From positions 20,778,501 to 20,842,500 of the forward strand of contig OZ059899.1 of NCBI GenBank assembly GCA_964057225.1: a stretch of DNA of 64,000 nt, read 5' to 3'. A program made the position numbers and the translations under genes. Of the stretch, positions 1 to 12,020 are shown in pieces. How positions within the stretch are numbered: the first letter of the stretch is position 1; the number at the start of each line of letters is the position of its first letter. This stretch comes from Auanema rhodensis (taxonomy: Eukaryota > Nematoda > Chromadorea > Rhabditida > Rhabditidae). Under the pieces are notes generated by a model. It saw only the letters and a list, made by a program, of their open reading frames with translations, was not told the origin of the DNA and made no database searches.

Positions 1-883
1 TAATTTTTGTGGAAACTCAACATACACTAATACATCATTTTTTAAACGATCATAACTAATTTTTGTATTGAGGGTTTCTCAATGTAGTATAGTGCATTCG
101 ATGCGGATTTTTAAGCTGCGTCCATCTGTGTTATCAGATTTGCGCTAGCTTAAAAATGCACCGAGATATCAACTGATATAAGTTCACACTTATATCCTCG
201 ATTTTCACCCTGAAAAATTGATTTTTTCGTTGAATAACATTGTCCATCGTCTTTGCCTTGAAAAAAGGAATCTAAAAACAACTACTTTTTGTGAAATTAT
301 TTCGAAATTTTTAGGGAAAATTTTTGTCAAAATGTTTTTGGAAGCAATGTTGAGTGTACATGGAAACTCAACATACACTAATACATCATTTTTCAAACGA
401 TCATAACTAATTTTTGTATTAAGCGTTTCTCAATGTTGTATAGTGCATTCGATGCGGATTTTTAAGCTGCGTCGATCTATGTTATCAGATTTGCGCTATC
501 TTAAAAATGCACCGAGATATCAACTGATATAAGTTTACACTTATATCCTCGATTTTCACCCTGAAGAATTAATTTTTTTGTTGAATAACATTGTCCATCG
601 TCTTCACCTTGAAAAAAGGAATCTAAAAACATCTACTTTTTGTAAAATTATTTTGAAATTTTTAGGGAAAATTTTTGTCAAAATGTTTTTGGAAGCAATG
701 TTGAGTGTACATGGAAACTCAACATACACTAATGCAACATTTTTCAAACGATCATAACTAATTTTTGTATTGAGGGTTTCTCAATGTAGTATAGTGCATT
801 CGATGCGGATTTTTAAGCTGCGTCGATCTGTGTTATCAGATTTGCGCTAGCTTAAAAAAGCACCGAGATATCAACTGATATAA

Positions 884-2638
884 GTTAACACATATATCCT
901 CGATTTTCACCCTGAAGAATTAATTTTTTTGTTGAATAACATTGTCCATCGTCTTCGCCTTGAAAAAAGGAATCTAAAAACATCTACTTTTTGTAAAATT
1001 ATTTTGAAATTTTTAGGGAAAATTTTTGTCAAAATGTTTTTGGAAGCAATGTTGAGTGTACATGGAATCTCAACATACACTAAGGCATCATTTTTCATAC
1101 GATCATAACTAATTTTTGTATTAAGCGTTTCTCAATGTAGTATAGTGCATTCGATGCGGATTTTTAAGCTGCGTCGATCTGTGTTATCAGATTTGCGCTA
1201 GCTTAAAAAAGCACCGAGATATCAACTGATATAAGTTAACACATATATCCTCGATTTTCACCCTGAAGAATTAATTTTTTTGTTGAATAACATAGTCCAT
1301 CGTCTTCGCCTTGAAAAAAGGAATCTAAAAACATCTACTTTTTGTGAAATTATTTTGAAATTTTTAGGGAAAATTTTTGTCAAAATGTTTTTGGAAGCAA
1401 TGTTGAGTGTACATGGAAACTCAACATACACTAATACATCATTTTTTAAACGATCATAACTAATTTTTGTATTGAGGGTTTCTCAATGTAGTATAGTGCA
1501 TTCGATGCGGATTTTTAAGCTGCGTCGATCTGTGTTATCAGATTTGCGCTAGCTTAAAAAAGCACCGAGATATCAACTGATATAAGTTAACACATATATC
1601 CTCGATTTTCACCCTGAAGAATTAATTTTTTTGTTGAATAACATTGTCCATCGTCTTTGCCTTGAAAAAAGGAATCTAAAAACATCTACTTTTCGCGAAA
1701 TTATTTTGAAATTTTTCGGAAAAATTTTTGTCAAAATGTTTTTGGAAGCAATGTTGAGTGTACATGGAAACTCAACATACACTAATACATCATTTTTTAA
1801 ACGATCATAACTAATTTTTGTATTGAGGGTTTCTCAATGTAGTATAGTGCATTCGATGCGGATTTTTAAGCTGCGTCGATCTGTGTTATCAGATTTGCGC
1901 TAGCTTAAAAAAGCACCGAGATATCAACTGATATAAGTTAACACATATATCCTCGATTTTCACCCTGAAGAATTAATTTTTTTGTTGAATAACATAGTCC
2001 ATCGTTTTCGCCTTGAAAAAAGGAATCTAAAAACATCTACTTTTTGTGAAATTATTTTGAAATTTTTAGGGAAAATTTTTGTCAAAATGTTTTTGGAAGC
2101 AATGTTGAGTGTACATGGAAACTCAACATACACTAATACATCATTTTTTAAACGATCATAACTAATTTTTGTATTGAGGGTTTCTCAATGTAGTATAGTG
2201 CATTCGATGCGGATTTTTAAGCTGCGTCGATCTGTGTTATCAGATTTGCGCTAGCTTAAAAAAGCACCGAGATATCAACTGATATAAGTTAACACATATA
2301 TCCTCGATTTTCACCCTGAAGAATTAATTTTTTTGTTGAATAACATTGTCCATCGTCTTTGCCTTGAAAAAAGGAATCTAAAAACAATTACTTTTTGTGA
2401 AATTATTTTGAAATTTTTAGGGAAAATTTTTGTCAAAATGTTTTTGGAAGCAATGTTGAGTGTACATGGAAACTCAACATACACTAATACATCATTTTTT
2501 AAACGATCATAACTAATTTTTGTATTGAGGGTTTCTCAATGTAGTATAGTGCATTCGATGCGGATTTTTAAGCTGCGTCGATCTGTGTTATCAGATTTGC
2601 GCTAGCTTAAAAAAGCACCGAGATATCAACTGATATAA
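884..2638 (-). repeat. Left A: run of five GTTAAC-type monomers
   Basis: Five successive 351-bp copies share GTTAACACATATATCC (landmarks at 884, 1235, 1586, 1937, 2288), CTTAAAAAAGCACCG and a TTTTTTGTTGAATAACAT segment. Neighbouring copies on either side read GTTCACACTTATATCC or GTTTACACTTATATCC. The close identity suggests recent amplification of one monomer type. Confidence 0.85.
1640..1760 (-). repeat. Left-array monomer segment carrying right-array variants
   Basis: At about 1690-1735 this copy reads TTTTCGCGAAATTA and then AAATTTTTCGGAAAAATT. Surrounding left-array copies read TTTTTGTGAAATTA and AAATTTTTAGGGAAAATT. The CGCGAAA and TTCGGAAAA forms are the usual ones in the right array (reverse complement). 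The flanks remain left-type, so the right-type tract is short, as gene conversion would leave. Confidence 0.7.
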
Positions 2639-4750
2639 GTTCACACTTATATCCTCGATTTTCACCCTGAAAAATTGATTTTTTCGTTGAATAACATTGT
2701 CCATCGTCTTTGCCTTGAAAAAAGGAATCTAAAAACAACTACTTTTTGTGAAATTATTTCGAAATTTTTAGGTAAAATTTTTGTCAAAATGTTTTTGAAA
2801 GCAATGTTGAGTGTACATGGAAACTCAACATACACTAATGCATCTTTTTTCAAACGATCATGACTAATTTTTGTATTAAGAGTTTCTCAATGTAGTATAG
2901 TGCATTCGATGCGGATTTTTAAGCTGCGTCGATCTGTGTTATCAGATTTGCGCTAGCTTAAAAATGCACCGAGATATCAACTGATATAAGTTTACACTTA
3001 TATCCTCGATTTTCACCCTGGAGAATTGATTTTTTCGTTGAATAACAATGTCCATCGTCTTCGCCTTAAAAAAAAATCTAAAAACATCTACTTTTTGTGA
3101 AATTATTTTGAAATTTTTAGGGAAAATTTTGGCAAAATGTTTTTGGAAGCAATGTTGAGTGTACATGGAAACTCAACATACACTAATGCATCATTTTTCA
3201 AACGATCATAACTAATTTTTGTATTGAGCGTTTCTCAATGTAGTATAGTGCATTCGATGCGGATTTTTAAGCTGCGTCGATCTATGTTATCAGATTTGCG
3301 CTATCTTAAAAATGCACCGAGATATCAACTGATATAAGTTCACACTTATAATCTCGATTTTCACCCTGAAGAATTAATTTTTTTGTTGAATAACATTGTC
3401 CATCGTCTTCACCTTGAAAAAAGAAATCTAAAAACATCTACTTTTTGTAAAATTATTTTGAAATTTTTAGGGAAAATTTTTGTCAAAATGTTTTTGGAAG
3501 CAATGTTGAGTGTACATGGAAACTCAACATACACTAATACATCATTTTTTAAACGATCATAACTAATTTTTGTATTGAGGGTTTCTCAGTGTAGTATAGT
3601 GCATTCGATGCGGATTTTTAAGCTGCGTCGATCTGTGTTATCAGATTTGCGCTAGCTTAAAAAAGCACCGAGATATCAACTGATATAAGTTCACACTTAT
3701 ATCCTCGATTTTCACCCTGAAAAATTGATTTTTTCGTTGAATAACATTGTCCATCGTCTTTGCCTTGAAAAAAGGAATCTAAAAACAACTACTTTTTGTG
3801 AAATTATTTCGAAATTTTTAGGTAAAATTTTTGTCAAAATGTTTTTGAAAGCAATGTTGAGTGTACATGGAAACTCAACATACACTAATGCATCTTTTTT
3901 CAAACGATCATGACTAATTTTTGTATTGAGGGTTTCTCAATGTAGTATAGTGCATTCGATGCGGATTTTTAAGCTGCGTCGATCTGTGTTATCAGATTTG
4001 CGCTAGCTTAAAAATGCACCGAGATATCAACTGATATAAGTTTACACTTATATCCTCGATTTTCACCCTGGAGAATTAATTTTTTCGTTGAATAACATTG
4101 TCCATCGTCTTTGCCTTGAAAAAAGGAATCTAAAAACATCTACTTTTTGTGAAATTATTTTGAAATTTTTAGGGAAAATTTTGGCAAAATGTTTTTGGAA
4201 GCAATGTTGAGTGTACATGGAAACTCAACATACACTAATGCATCATTTTTCAAACGATCATAACTAATTTTTGTATTGAGCGTTTCTCAATGTAGTATAG
4301 TGCATTCGATGCGGATTTTTAAGCTGCGTCGATCTATGTTATCAGATTTGCGCTATCTTAAAAATGCACCGAGATATCAACTGATATAAGTTCACACTTA
4401 TAATCTCGATTTTCACCCTGAAGAATTAATTTTTTTGTTGAATAACATTGTCCATCGTCTTCACCTTGAAAAAAGGAATCTAAAAACATCTACTTTTTGT
4501 AAAATTATCTTGAAATTTTTAGGGAAAATTTTTGTCAAAATGTTTTTGGAAGCAATGTTGAGTGTACATGGAAACTCAACATACACTAATGCATCATTTT
4601 TCAAACGATCATAACTAATTTTTGTATTGAGCGTTTCTCAATGTAGTATAGTGCATTCGATGCGGATTTTTAAGCTGCGTCGATCTATGTTATCAGATTT
4701 GCGCTATCTTAAAAATGCACCGAGATATCAACTGATATAAGTTCACACTT
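2560..4750 (-). repeat. Left A: trimer higher-order repeat, about 1050 bp
   Basis: Two successive three-monomer units. Landmarks recur 1050-1052 bp apart: GGCAAAATG at 3131 and 4183, and CTTATAATCTCG at 3345 and 4397. The short frames at 2662-2853 and 3712-3903 are identical in translation. Unit 1 differs by a run of nine A's near 3065-3075 that shortens its middle copy. Confidence 0.8.
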
Positions 4751-7700
4751 ATAATCTCGATTTTCACCCTGAAGAATTAATTTTTTTGTTGAATAACATT
4801 GTCCATCGTCTTCACCTTGAAAAAAGAAATCTAAAAACATCTACTTTTTGTAAAATTATTTTGAAATTTTTAGGGAAAATTTTTGTCAAAATGTTTTTGG
4901 AAGCAATGTTGAGTGTGCATGGAAACTCAACATACACTAATGCAACATTTTTCAAACGATCATAACTAATTTTTGTATTGAGGGTTTCTCAATGTAGTAT
5001 AGTGCATTCGATGCGGATTTTTAAGCTGCGTCGATCTGTGTTATCAGATTTGCGCTAGCTTAAAAAAGCACCGAGATATCAACTGATATAAGTTAACACA
5101 TATATCCTCGATTTTCACCCTGAAGAATTAATTTTTTTGTTGAATAACATAGTCCATCGTCTTCGCCTTGAAAAAAGGAATCTAAAAACATCTACTTTTT
5201 GTGAAATTATTTTGAAATTTTTAGGGAAAATTTTTGTCAAAATGTTTTTGGAAGCAATGTTGAGTGTACATGGAAACTCAACATACACTAATACATCATT
5301 TTTTAAACGATCATAACTAATTTTTGTATTGAGGGTTTCTCAATGTAGTATAGTGCATTCGATGCGGATTTTTAAGCTGCGTCGATCTGTGTTATCAGAT
5401 TTGCGCTAGCTTAAAAAAGCACCGAGATATCAACTGATATAAGTTAACACATATATCCTCGATTTTCACCCTGAAGAATTAATTTTTTTGTTGAATAACA
5501 TAGTCCATCGTCTTCGCCTTGAAAAAAGGAATCTAAAAACATCTACTTTTTGTGAAATTATTTTGAAATTTTTAGGGAAAATTTTTGTCAAAATGTTTTT
5601 GGAAGCAATGTTGAGTGTACATGGAAACTCAACATACACTAATACATCATTTTTTAAACGATCATAACTAATTTTTGTATTGAGGGTTTCTCAATGTAGT
5701 ATAGTGCATTCGATGCGGATTTTTAAGCTGCGTCGATCTGTGTTATCAGATTTGCGCTAGCTTAAAAAAGCACCGAGATATCAACTGATATAAGTTAACA
5801 CATATATCCTCGATTTTCACCCTGAAGAATTAATTTTTTTGTTGAATAACATAGTCCATCGTCTTCGCCTTGAAAAAAGGAATCTAAAAACATCTACTTT
5901 TTGTGAAATTATTTTGAAATTTTTAGGGAAAATTTTTGTCAAAATGTTTTTGGAAGCAATGTTGAGTGTACATGGAAACTCAACATACACTAATACATCA
6001 TTTTTTAAACGATCATAACTAATTTTTGTATTGAGGGTTTTTCAATGTAGTATAGTGCATTCGATGCGGATTTTTAAGCTGCGTCCATCTGTGTTATCAG
6101 ATTTGCACTAGCTTAAAAATGAACCGAGATATCAACTGATATAAGTTCACACTTATATCCTCGATTTTCACCCTGAAAAATTGATTTTTTCGTTGAATAA
6201 CATTGTCCATCGTCTTTGCCTTGAAAAAAGGAATCTAAAAACATCTACTTTTTGTAAAATTATCTTGAAATTTTTAGGGAAAATTTTTGTCAAAATGTTT
6301 TTGGAAGCAATGTTGAGTGTACATGGAAACTCAACATACACTAATGCATCATTTTTCAAACGATCATAACTAATTTTTGTATTGAGCGTTTCTCAATGTA
6401 GTATAGTGCATTCGATGCGGATTTTTAAGCTGCGTCGATCTATGTTATCAGATTTGCGCTATCTTAAAAATGCACCGAGATATCAACTGATATAAGTTCA
6501 CACTTATAATCTCGATTTTCACCCTGAAGAATTAATTTTTTTGTTGAATAACATTGTCCATCGTCTTCACCTTGAAAAAAGAAATCTAAAAACAGCTACT
6601 TTTTGTAAAATTATTTTGAAATTTTTAGGGAAAATTTTTGTCAAAATGTTTTTGGAAGCAATGTTGAGTGTACATGGAAACTCAACATACACTAATGCAA
6701 CATTTTTCAAACGATCATAACTAATTTTTGTATTGAGGGTTTCTCAATGTAGTATAGTGCATTCGATGCGGATTTTTAAGCTGCGTCGATCTGTGTTATC
6801 AGATTTGCGCTAGCTTAAAAAAGCACCGAGATATCAACTGATATAAGTTAACACATATATCCTCGATTTTCACCCTGAAGAATTAATTTTTTTGTTGAAT
6901 AACATAGTCCATCGTCTTCGCCTTGAAAAAAGGAATCTAAAAACATCTACTTTTTGTGAAATTATTTTGAAATTTTTAGGGAAAATTTTTGTCAAAATGT
7001 TTTTGGAAGCAATGTTGAGTGTACATGGAAACTCAACATACACTAATACATCATTTTTTAAACGATCATAACTAATTTTTGTATTGAGGGTTTCTCGATG
7101 TAGTATAGTGCATTCGATGCGGATTTTTAAGCTGCGTCGATCTGTGTTATCAGATTTGCGCTAGCTTAAAAAAGCACCGAGATATCAACTGATATAAGTT
7201 AACACATATATCCTCGATTTTCACCCTGAAGAATTAATTTTTTTGTTGAATAACATAGTCCATCGTCTTCGCCTTGAAAAAAGGAATCTAAAAACATCTA
7301 CTTTTTGTGAAATTATTTTGAAATTTTTAGGGAAAATTTTTGTCAAAATGTTTTTGGAAGCAATGTTGAGTGTACATGGAAACTCAACATACACTAATAC
7401 ATCATTTTTTAAACGATCATAACTAATTTTTGTATTGAGGGTTTCTCAATGTAGTATAGTGCATTCGATGCGGATTTTTAAGCTGCGTCGATCTGTGTTA
7501 TCAGATTTGCGCTAGCTTAAAAAAGCACCGAGATATCAACTGATATAAGTTAACACATATATCCTCGATTTTCACCCTGAAGAATTAATTTTTTTGTTGA
7601 ATAACATAGTCCATCGTCTTCGCCTTGAAAAAAGGAATCTAAAAACATCTACTTTTTGTGAAATTATTTTGAAATTTTTAGGGAAAATTTTTGTCAAAAT

Positions 7701-8099
7701 GTTTTTGGAAGCAATGTTGAGTGTACATGGAAACTCAACATACACTAATACATCATTTTTTAAACGATCATAACTAATTTTTGTATTGAGGGTTTCTCAA
7801 TGTAGTATAGTGCATTCGATGCGGATTTTTAAGCTGCGTCCATCTGTGTTATCAGATTTGCACTAGCTTAAAAATGAACCGAGATATCAACTGATATAAG
7901 TTCACACTTATATCCTCGATTTTCACCCTGAAAAATTGATTTTTTCGTTGAATAACATTGTCCATCGTCTTTGCCTTGAAAAAAGGAATCTAAAAACAAC
8001 TACTTTTTGTGAAATTATTTTGAAATTTTTAGGGAAAATTTTTGTCAAAATGTTTTTGGAAGCAATGTTGAGTGTACATGGAAACTCAACATACACTAA
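4590..8099 (-). repeat. Left A: pentamer higher-order repeat, 1755 bp, two copies
   Basis: Two units of five monomers. The rare TGCAACATTTTTC variant is at 4941 and 6696, and the GTTAAC series is at 5092, 5443, 5794 and again at 6847, 7198, 7549, all offset by 1755 (5 x 351). Both units end in a copy with CTGCGTCCATCTGTG and AAAAATGAACCGAG. Confidence 0.85.
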
Positions 8100-8973
8100 T
8101 ACATCATTTTTTAAACGATCATAACTAATTTTTGTATTGAGGGTTTCTCAATGTAGTATAGTGCATTCGATGCGGATTTTTAAGCTGCGTCGATCTGTGT
8201 TATCAGATTTGCGCTAGCTTAAAAATGCACCGAGATATCAACTGATATAAGTTCACACTTATATCCTCGATTTTCACCCTGAAAAATTGATTTTTTCGTT
8301 GAATAACATTGTCCATCGTCTTTGCCTTGAAAAAAGGAATCTAAAAACAACTACTTTTTGTGAAATTATTTCGAAATTTTTAGGTAAAATTTTTGTCAAA
8401 ATGTTTTTGAAAGCAATGTTGAGTGTACATGGAAACTCAACATACACTAATGCATCATTTTTCAAACGATCATGACTAATTTTTGTATTGAGGGTTTCTC
8501 AATGTAGTATAGTGCATTCGATGGGGATGTTTAAGCTGCGTCGATCTGTGTTATCAGATTTGCGCTAGCTTAAAAATGCACCGAGATATCAACTGATATA
8601 AGTTCACACTTATATCCTCGATTTTCACCCTGGAGAATTAATTTTTTCGTTGAATAACAATGTCCATCGTCTTCGCCTTAAAAAAAAATCTAAAAACATC
8701 TACTTTTTGTGAAATTATTTTGAAATTTTTAGGGAAAATTTTGGTCAAAATGTTTTTGGAAGCAATGTTGAGTGTACATGGAAACTCAACATACACTAAT
8801 GCATCATTTTTCAAACGATCATAACTAATTTTTGTATTGAGCGTTTCTCAATGTAGTATAGTGCATTCGATGCGGATTTTTAAGCTGCGTCGATCTATGT
8901 TATCAGATTTGCGCTATCTTAAAAATGCACCGAGATATCAACTGATATAAGTTCACACTTATAATCTCGATTT

Positions 8974-11656
8974 TCACCCTGAAGAATTAATTTTTTCGTT
9001 GAATAACATTGTCCATCGTTTTTGCCTTGAAAAAAGGAATCTAAAAACATCTACTTTTTGTGAAATTATTTTGAAATTTTTAGGCAAAATTTTTGTCAAA
9101 ATGTTTTTGAAAGCAATGTTGAGTGTACATGGAAACTCAACATACACTAATGCATCATTTTTCAAACAATCATAAATAATTTTTGTATTGAGCGTTTCTC
9201 AATGTAGTATAATGCACTCGATGCGGATTTTTAAGCTGCGTCGATCTGTGTTATCAGATTTGCACTAGCTTAAAAATGCACCGAGATATCAACTGATATA
9301 AGTTCACACTTATATCCTCGATTTTCACCCTGAAGAATTAATTTTTTCGTTGAATAACATTGTCCATCATCTTCGCCTTGAAAAAGGGAATCTAAAAACA
9401 ACTACTTTTTGTGAAATTATTTCGAAATTTTTAGGTAAAATTTTTGTCAAAATGTTTTTGAAAGCAATGTTGAGTGTACATGGAAACTCAACATACACTA
9501 ATGCATCATTTTTCAAACGATCATAACTAATTTTTGTATTGAGCGTTTCTCAATGTAGTATAATGCACTCGATGCGGATTTTTAAGCTGCGTCGATCTGT
9601 GTTATCAGATTTGCACTAGCTTAAAAATGAACCGAGATATCAACTGATATAAGTTCACACTTATATCCTCGATTTTCACCCTGAAGAATTAATTTTTTCG
9701 TTGAGTAACATTGTCCATCATCTTCGCCTTGAAAAAAGGAATCTAAAAACATCTACTTTTTGTGAAATTATTTTGAAATTTTTAGGGAAAATTTTGGTCA
9801 AAATGTTTTTGGAAGCAATGTTGAGTGTACATGGAAACTCAACATACACTAATGCATCATTTTTCAAACGATCATAACTAATTTTTGTATTGAGCGTTTC
9901 TCAATGTAGTATAGTGCATTCGATGCGGATTTTTAAGCTGCGTCGATCTATGTTATCAGATTTGCGCTATCTTAAAAATGCACCGAGATATCAACTGATA
10001 TAAGTTCACACTTATAATCTCGATTTTCACCCTGAAGAATTAATTTTTTCGTTGAATAACATTGTCCATCGTTTTTGCCTTGAAAAAAGGAATCTAAAAA
10101 CATCTACTTTTTGTGAAATTATTTTGAAATTTTTAGGCAAAATTTTTGTCAAAATGTTTTTGAAAGCAATGTTGAGTGTACATGGAAACTCAACATACAC
10201 TAATGCATCATTTTTCAAACAATCATAAATAATTTTTGTATTGAGCGTTTCTCAATGTAGTATAATGCACTCGATGCGGATTTTTAAGCTGCGTCGATCT
10301 GTGTTATCAGATTTGCACTAGCTTAAAAATGCACCGAGATATCAACTGATATAAGTTCACACTTATATCCTCGATTTTCACCCTGAAGAATTAATTTTTT
10401 CGTTGAATAACATTGTCCATCATCTTCGCCTTGAAAAAGGGAATCTAAAAACAACTACTTTTTGTGAAATTATTTCGAAATTTTTAGGTAAAATTTTTGT
10501 CAAAATGTTTTTGAAAGCAATGTTGAGTGTACATGGAAACTCAACATACACTAATGCATCATTTTTCAAACGATCATAACTAATTTTTGTATTAAGCGTT
10601 TCTCAATGTTGTATAGTGCATTTGATGCGGATTTTTAAGCTGCGTCGATCTATGTTATCAGATTTGCGCTATCTTAAAAATGCACCGAGATATCAACTGA
10701 TATAAGTTCACACTTATAATCTCGATTTTCACCCTGAAGAATTAATTTTTTCGTTGAATAACATTGTCCATCGTTTTTGCCTTGAAAAAAGGAATCTAAA
10801 AACATCTACTTTTTGTGAAATTATTTTGAAATTTTTAGGCAAAATTTTTGTCAAAATGTTTTTGAAAGCAATGTTGAGTGTACATGGAAACTCAACATAC
10901 ACTAATGCATCATTTTTCAAACAATCATAAATAATTTTTGTATTGAGCGTTTCTCAATGTAGTATAATGCACTCGATGCGGATTTTTAAGCTGCGTCGAT
11001 CTGTGTTATCAGATTTGCACTAGCTTAAAAATGCACCGAGATATCAACTGATATAAGTTCACACTTATATCCTCGATTTTCACCCTGAAGAATTAATTTT
11101 TTCGTTGAGTAACATTGTCCATCATCTTCGCCTTGAAAAAAGGAATCTAAAAACAACTACTTTTTGTGAAATTATTTCGAAATTTTTAGGCAAAATTTTT
11201 GTCAAAATGTTTTTGAAAGCAATGTTGAGTGTACATGGAAACTCAACATACACTAATGCATCATTTTTCAAACGATCATGACTAATTTTTGTATTGAGCG
11301 TTTCTCAATGTAGTATAATGCACTCGATGCGGATTTTTAAGCTGCGTCGATCTGTGTTATCAGATTTGCACTAGCTTAAAAATGAACCGAGATATCAACT
11401 GATATAAGTTCACACTTATATCCTCGATTTTCACCCTGAAGAATTAATTTTTTCGTTGAGTAACATTGTCCATCATCTTCGCCTTGAAAAAAGAAATCTA
11501 AAAACAACTACTTTTTGTGAAATTATTTCGAAATTTTTAGGCAAAATTTTTGTCAAAATGTTTTTGAAAGCAATGTTGAGTGTACATGGAAACTCAACAT
11601 ACACTAATGCATCATTTTTCAAACGATCATGACTAATTTTTGTATTGAGCGTTTCT
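8974..11656 (-). repeat. Left A: mixed trimer/dimer repeats next to the junction
   Basis: A monomer type with AATTTTTAGGCAAAATTTTTG and CAAACAATCATAAATAAT recurs at 8974, 10027 and 10729, spacings of 1053 (three copies) and 702 (two copies). Copies between share GTATAATGCACTCGATG and TCCATCATCTTCGCC, variants hardly seen further left. One copy appears to have been lost from the second unit. Confidence 0.8.
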
Positions 11657-11670
11657 GTTAGCTTTATGAT
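11645..11670. other. Satellite A/B junction, left
   Basis: Satellite A breaks off in GAGCGTTTCT at 11656, where every A copy would continue CAATGTAGTATA. Satellite B starts at once with GTTAGCTTTATG at 11657, where B would normally be preceded by ATTGCTTT. There is no filler, no target-site duplication visible and no meaningful microhomology, so this looks like a clean end-joining or recombination breakpoint between two arrays. Confidence 0.93.
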
Positions 11671-11838
11671 TTTTGCTACTACATGTCATGTGTTTACTGC
11701 TCTAGCTGGTTTTCAATTTTTATGAGATATTTCATCATCTTACAACAAATTCAATTGAATCTAACATGAGTTATTTTTTCGTTTTGAAAAGCATTGAATA
11801 TCATTGTTCCTTGTAATATTGGATTTGATTATTGCTTT

Positions 11839-12020
11839 GTTAGCTTTATGATTTTTGCTACTGTGTAGCTTCAGTTTGCTGCTCTAGCTGGTTTTCAATT
11901 TTTATGAGATATTTCATCATCTTACAACAAATTCATTTAAATCTAACATGAAATGTTTTTTCGTTTTGAAAAGCATTGAATATCATTGTTCCTTATAATA
12001 TTGGATTTGATTATTGCTTT
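11839..12020 (+). repeat. Representative satellite B monomer
   Basis: One 182-bp copy starting at GTTAGCTTTATG. In order: TTTTTGCTACTG, CTTCAGTTTGCTGCTC, TAGCTGGTTTTCAATTTTTATG, CATCATCTTACAAC, ATTCATTTAAATC, TTTTTTCGTTTTGAAAAGC, ATTGAATATCATTGTTCC and GGATTTGATTATTGCTTT. Many sister copies have ATTCAATTGAAT, a perfect 12-bp palindrome, where this copy has ATTCATTTAAAT. The length is close to one nucleosome repeat. Confidence 0.93.

Larger units (their letters stand above)
1..11656 (-). repeat. Satellite A array, left block (351-bp monomer)
   Basis: Head-to-tail array of about 33 copies of a monomer of 351 bp (some 349-350), in the opposite orientation to the array that begins near 24161. 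The period shows directly from recurring landmarks: the GTTAACA variant lies at 884, 1235, 1586, 1937 and 2288, each 351 apart. The array begins mid-monomer at the window edge and ends abruptly at 11656. Compared with the right array, this block mostly carries TTTTTAGGG where the right reads (on the same strand) TTTTTCGG, and ACCCTGAAGAATT where the right has a PstI-containing ACCCTGCAGAATT, so it is a distinct subfamily. Longer-period blocks are listed separately. No gene is seen; the small open frames recur once per repeat and are treated as by-products. Confidence 0.97.

Noticed and set aside
2690-2712. CENP-B box candidate at TTCGTTGAATAACATTG in satellite A
   Set aside because: Only the first half (TTCGTTG) agrees; the essential CGGG half of the known box is absent (ACAT instead). 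Kept only as a shared-motif observation.
2942-3166. A 74-codon frame on the minus strand with a true ATG
   Set aside because: It exists in one copy because of local deletions (a run of A's near 3066-3074 and GGCAAAATG); the same region in sister copies is not open in this form. No family resemblance was recognised.
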